Origin: Scytalidium lignicola
Taxonomy: Eukaryota; Ascomycota; Leotiomycetes
Direction: 5' to 3'
Length of the DNA stretch: 64,000 bases
Assembly (NCBI GenBank): GCA_002812745.2
Contig: NCSJ02000050.1
Coordinates: forward strand, 116,179-180,178
Position 1 is the stretch's first letter. Each line of letters starts with the position of its first letter. The notes under the pieces are model-generated. The model worked only from the letters and a program-made list of their open reading frames with translations, ran no database searches and was not told where the DNA came from. The translations under genes were made by a program, and so were the position numbers. This document shows positions 63,829 through 64,000 of this stretch, in pieces.

Positions 63829-63916
63829 AGTGCGCAGTACCTAGTTACTTGAACTGTGTACCGTACTCTCGTACCGCCGCTATCCCCCCCCTTAATTCAC
63901 TAATTAACCCACCAAC

Positions 63917-64000
63917 ATGGATTCTTTGCTGCCCGCGCCCAGACGTTTCCCTGTTGCTCCCAAGAACGGCCGTTCCTGGGAGCCGGTGCTCACCAGCCTG
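63917..64000 (+). CDS. Possible start of a protein-coding gene running off the right edge
   Basis: The ATG at 63917 has a favourable context (CCAACATGG) and opens a frame of 28 codons to the window edge, beginning MDSLLPAPRRFPVAPKNGRS. The segment is too short to identify a family. Support is the start context, the absence of stops and the long promoter-like region before it. It could be chance. Confidence 0.35.
   Translation, partial: MDSLLPAPRRFPVAPKNGRSWEPVLTSL

Larger units (their letters stand above)
58030..63916. other. Gene-poor region rich in ACAGT-family repeats and microsatellites
   Basis: 5.9 kb without a convincing gene. The first 2 kb (58.0-59.9 kb) has few repeats. GT-rich sequence lies at about 59758-59822. 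From 59.95 kb onward there are at least a dozen ACAGT/ACTGT copies (60019, 60497, 60964, 61387, 62107, 62313, 62494, 62643, 63297, 63437, 63552, 63747, 63815). Microsatellites lie at 61082-61110, 62501-62533 and 63187-63237, and a G run with an N at 62721. It could be the long upstream region of the gene that may start at 63917. Confidence 0.55.

Overview
The window is nuclear DNA of a filamentous ascomycete (Pezizomycotina; the gene content would fit a leotiomycete, but the class is an inference). The evidence is eukaryotic gene structure: introns of about 45-80 nt with GTATGT/GTAAGT donors and CTAAC/CTGAT-like branch sites. The gene set is also typical of such fungi: plasma-membrane H+-ATPase, Chs7 chitin-synthase chaperone, PMT2-type O-mannosyltransferase, Pns1/CTL transporter and MARVEL protein. 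I rebuilt 20 protein-coding genes exon by exon. In all of those with both ends inside the window, except one transporter with an unresolved start, the exons add up to an intact reading frame. I recognised no tRNA, rRNA, CRISPR array or intact transposon. Ten isolated N bases occur, eight of them next to homopolymers, so they look like assembly ambiguities.

Layout. 1-8.4 kb: the 3' end of the RNA polymerase III second-largest subunit, a DCAF4-like WD40 protein, a small ABM-fold protein and a 1262-residue WD40 protein with two SUMO-interaction-like motifs. 9.7-15 kb: a Seb1/Nrd1-type RNA-binding termination factor diverging from mitochondrial citrate synthase. 15-19.9 kb: a long gene-free stretch upstream of the PMA1 H+-ATPase (19.9-23.0 kb). 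24.9-31 kb: a PTS1-bearing long-chain acyl-CoA synthetase and O-acetylhomoserine sulfhydrylase. 33.8-39 kb: a MARVEL protein, EMC7, a WW-domain protein and a Rab4-like GTPase. 39.9-46.2 kb: a Pns1/CTL transporter, TFIIH subunit SSL1 and CHS7. 49-54.7 kb: an MFS sugar porter and PMT2. 55.2-58 kb: 4-hydroxyphenylpyruvate dioxygenase (HPPD) diverging from a TTC36-like TPR gene. 58-63.9 kb: a gene-free stretch, followed by the possible start of another gene at the right edge.

Most genes are housekeeping and do not form one pathway. Three local themes stand out. Two WD40 proteins near the left end are candidate CUL4-DDB1 adaptors. CHS7 and PMT2, about 6 kb apart, both serve cell-wall building through the ER. 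The HPPD/TTC36-like pair shares a 0.8-kb promoter; mammalian TTC36 is reported to stabilise HPPD, so this looks like a conserved regulator-enzyme partnership in tyrosine breakdown.

The gene-free stretches carry a dispersed family of short ACAGT-unit repeats and palindromes (for example GTACAGTACTGTAC). I noticed dozens of copies between genes and none with two or more units in an exon. The family is densest in the last 4 kb. Together with the HPPD/TTC36 pair it is the least ordinary signal here.
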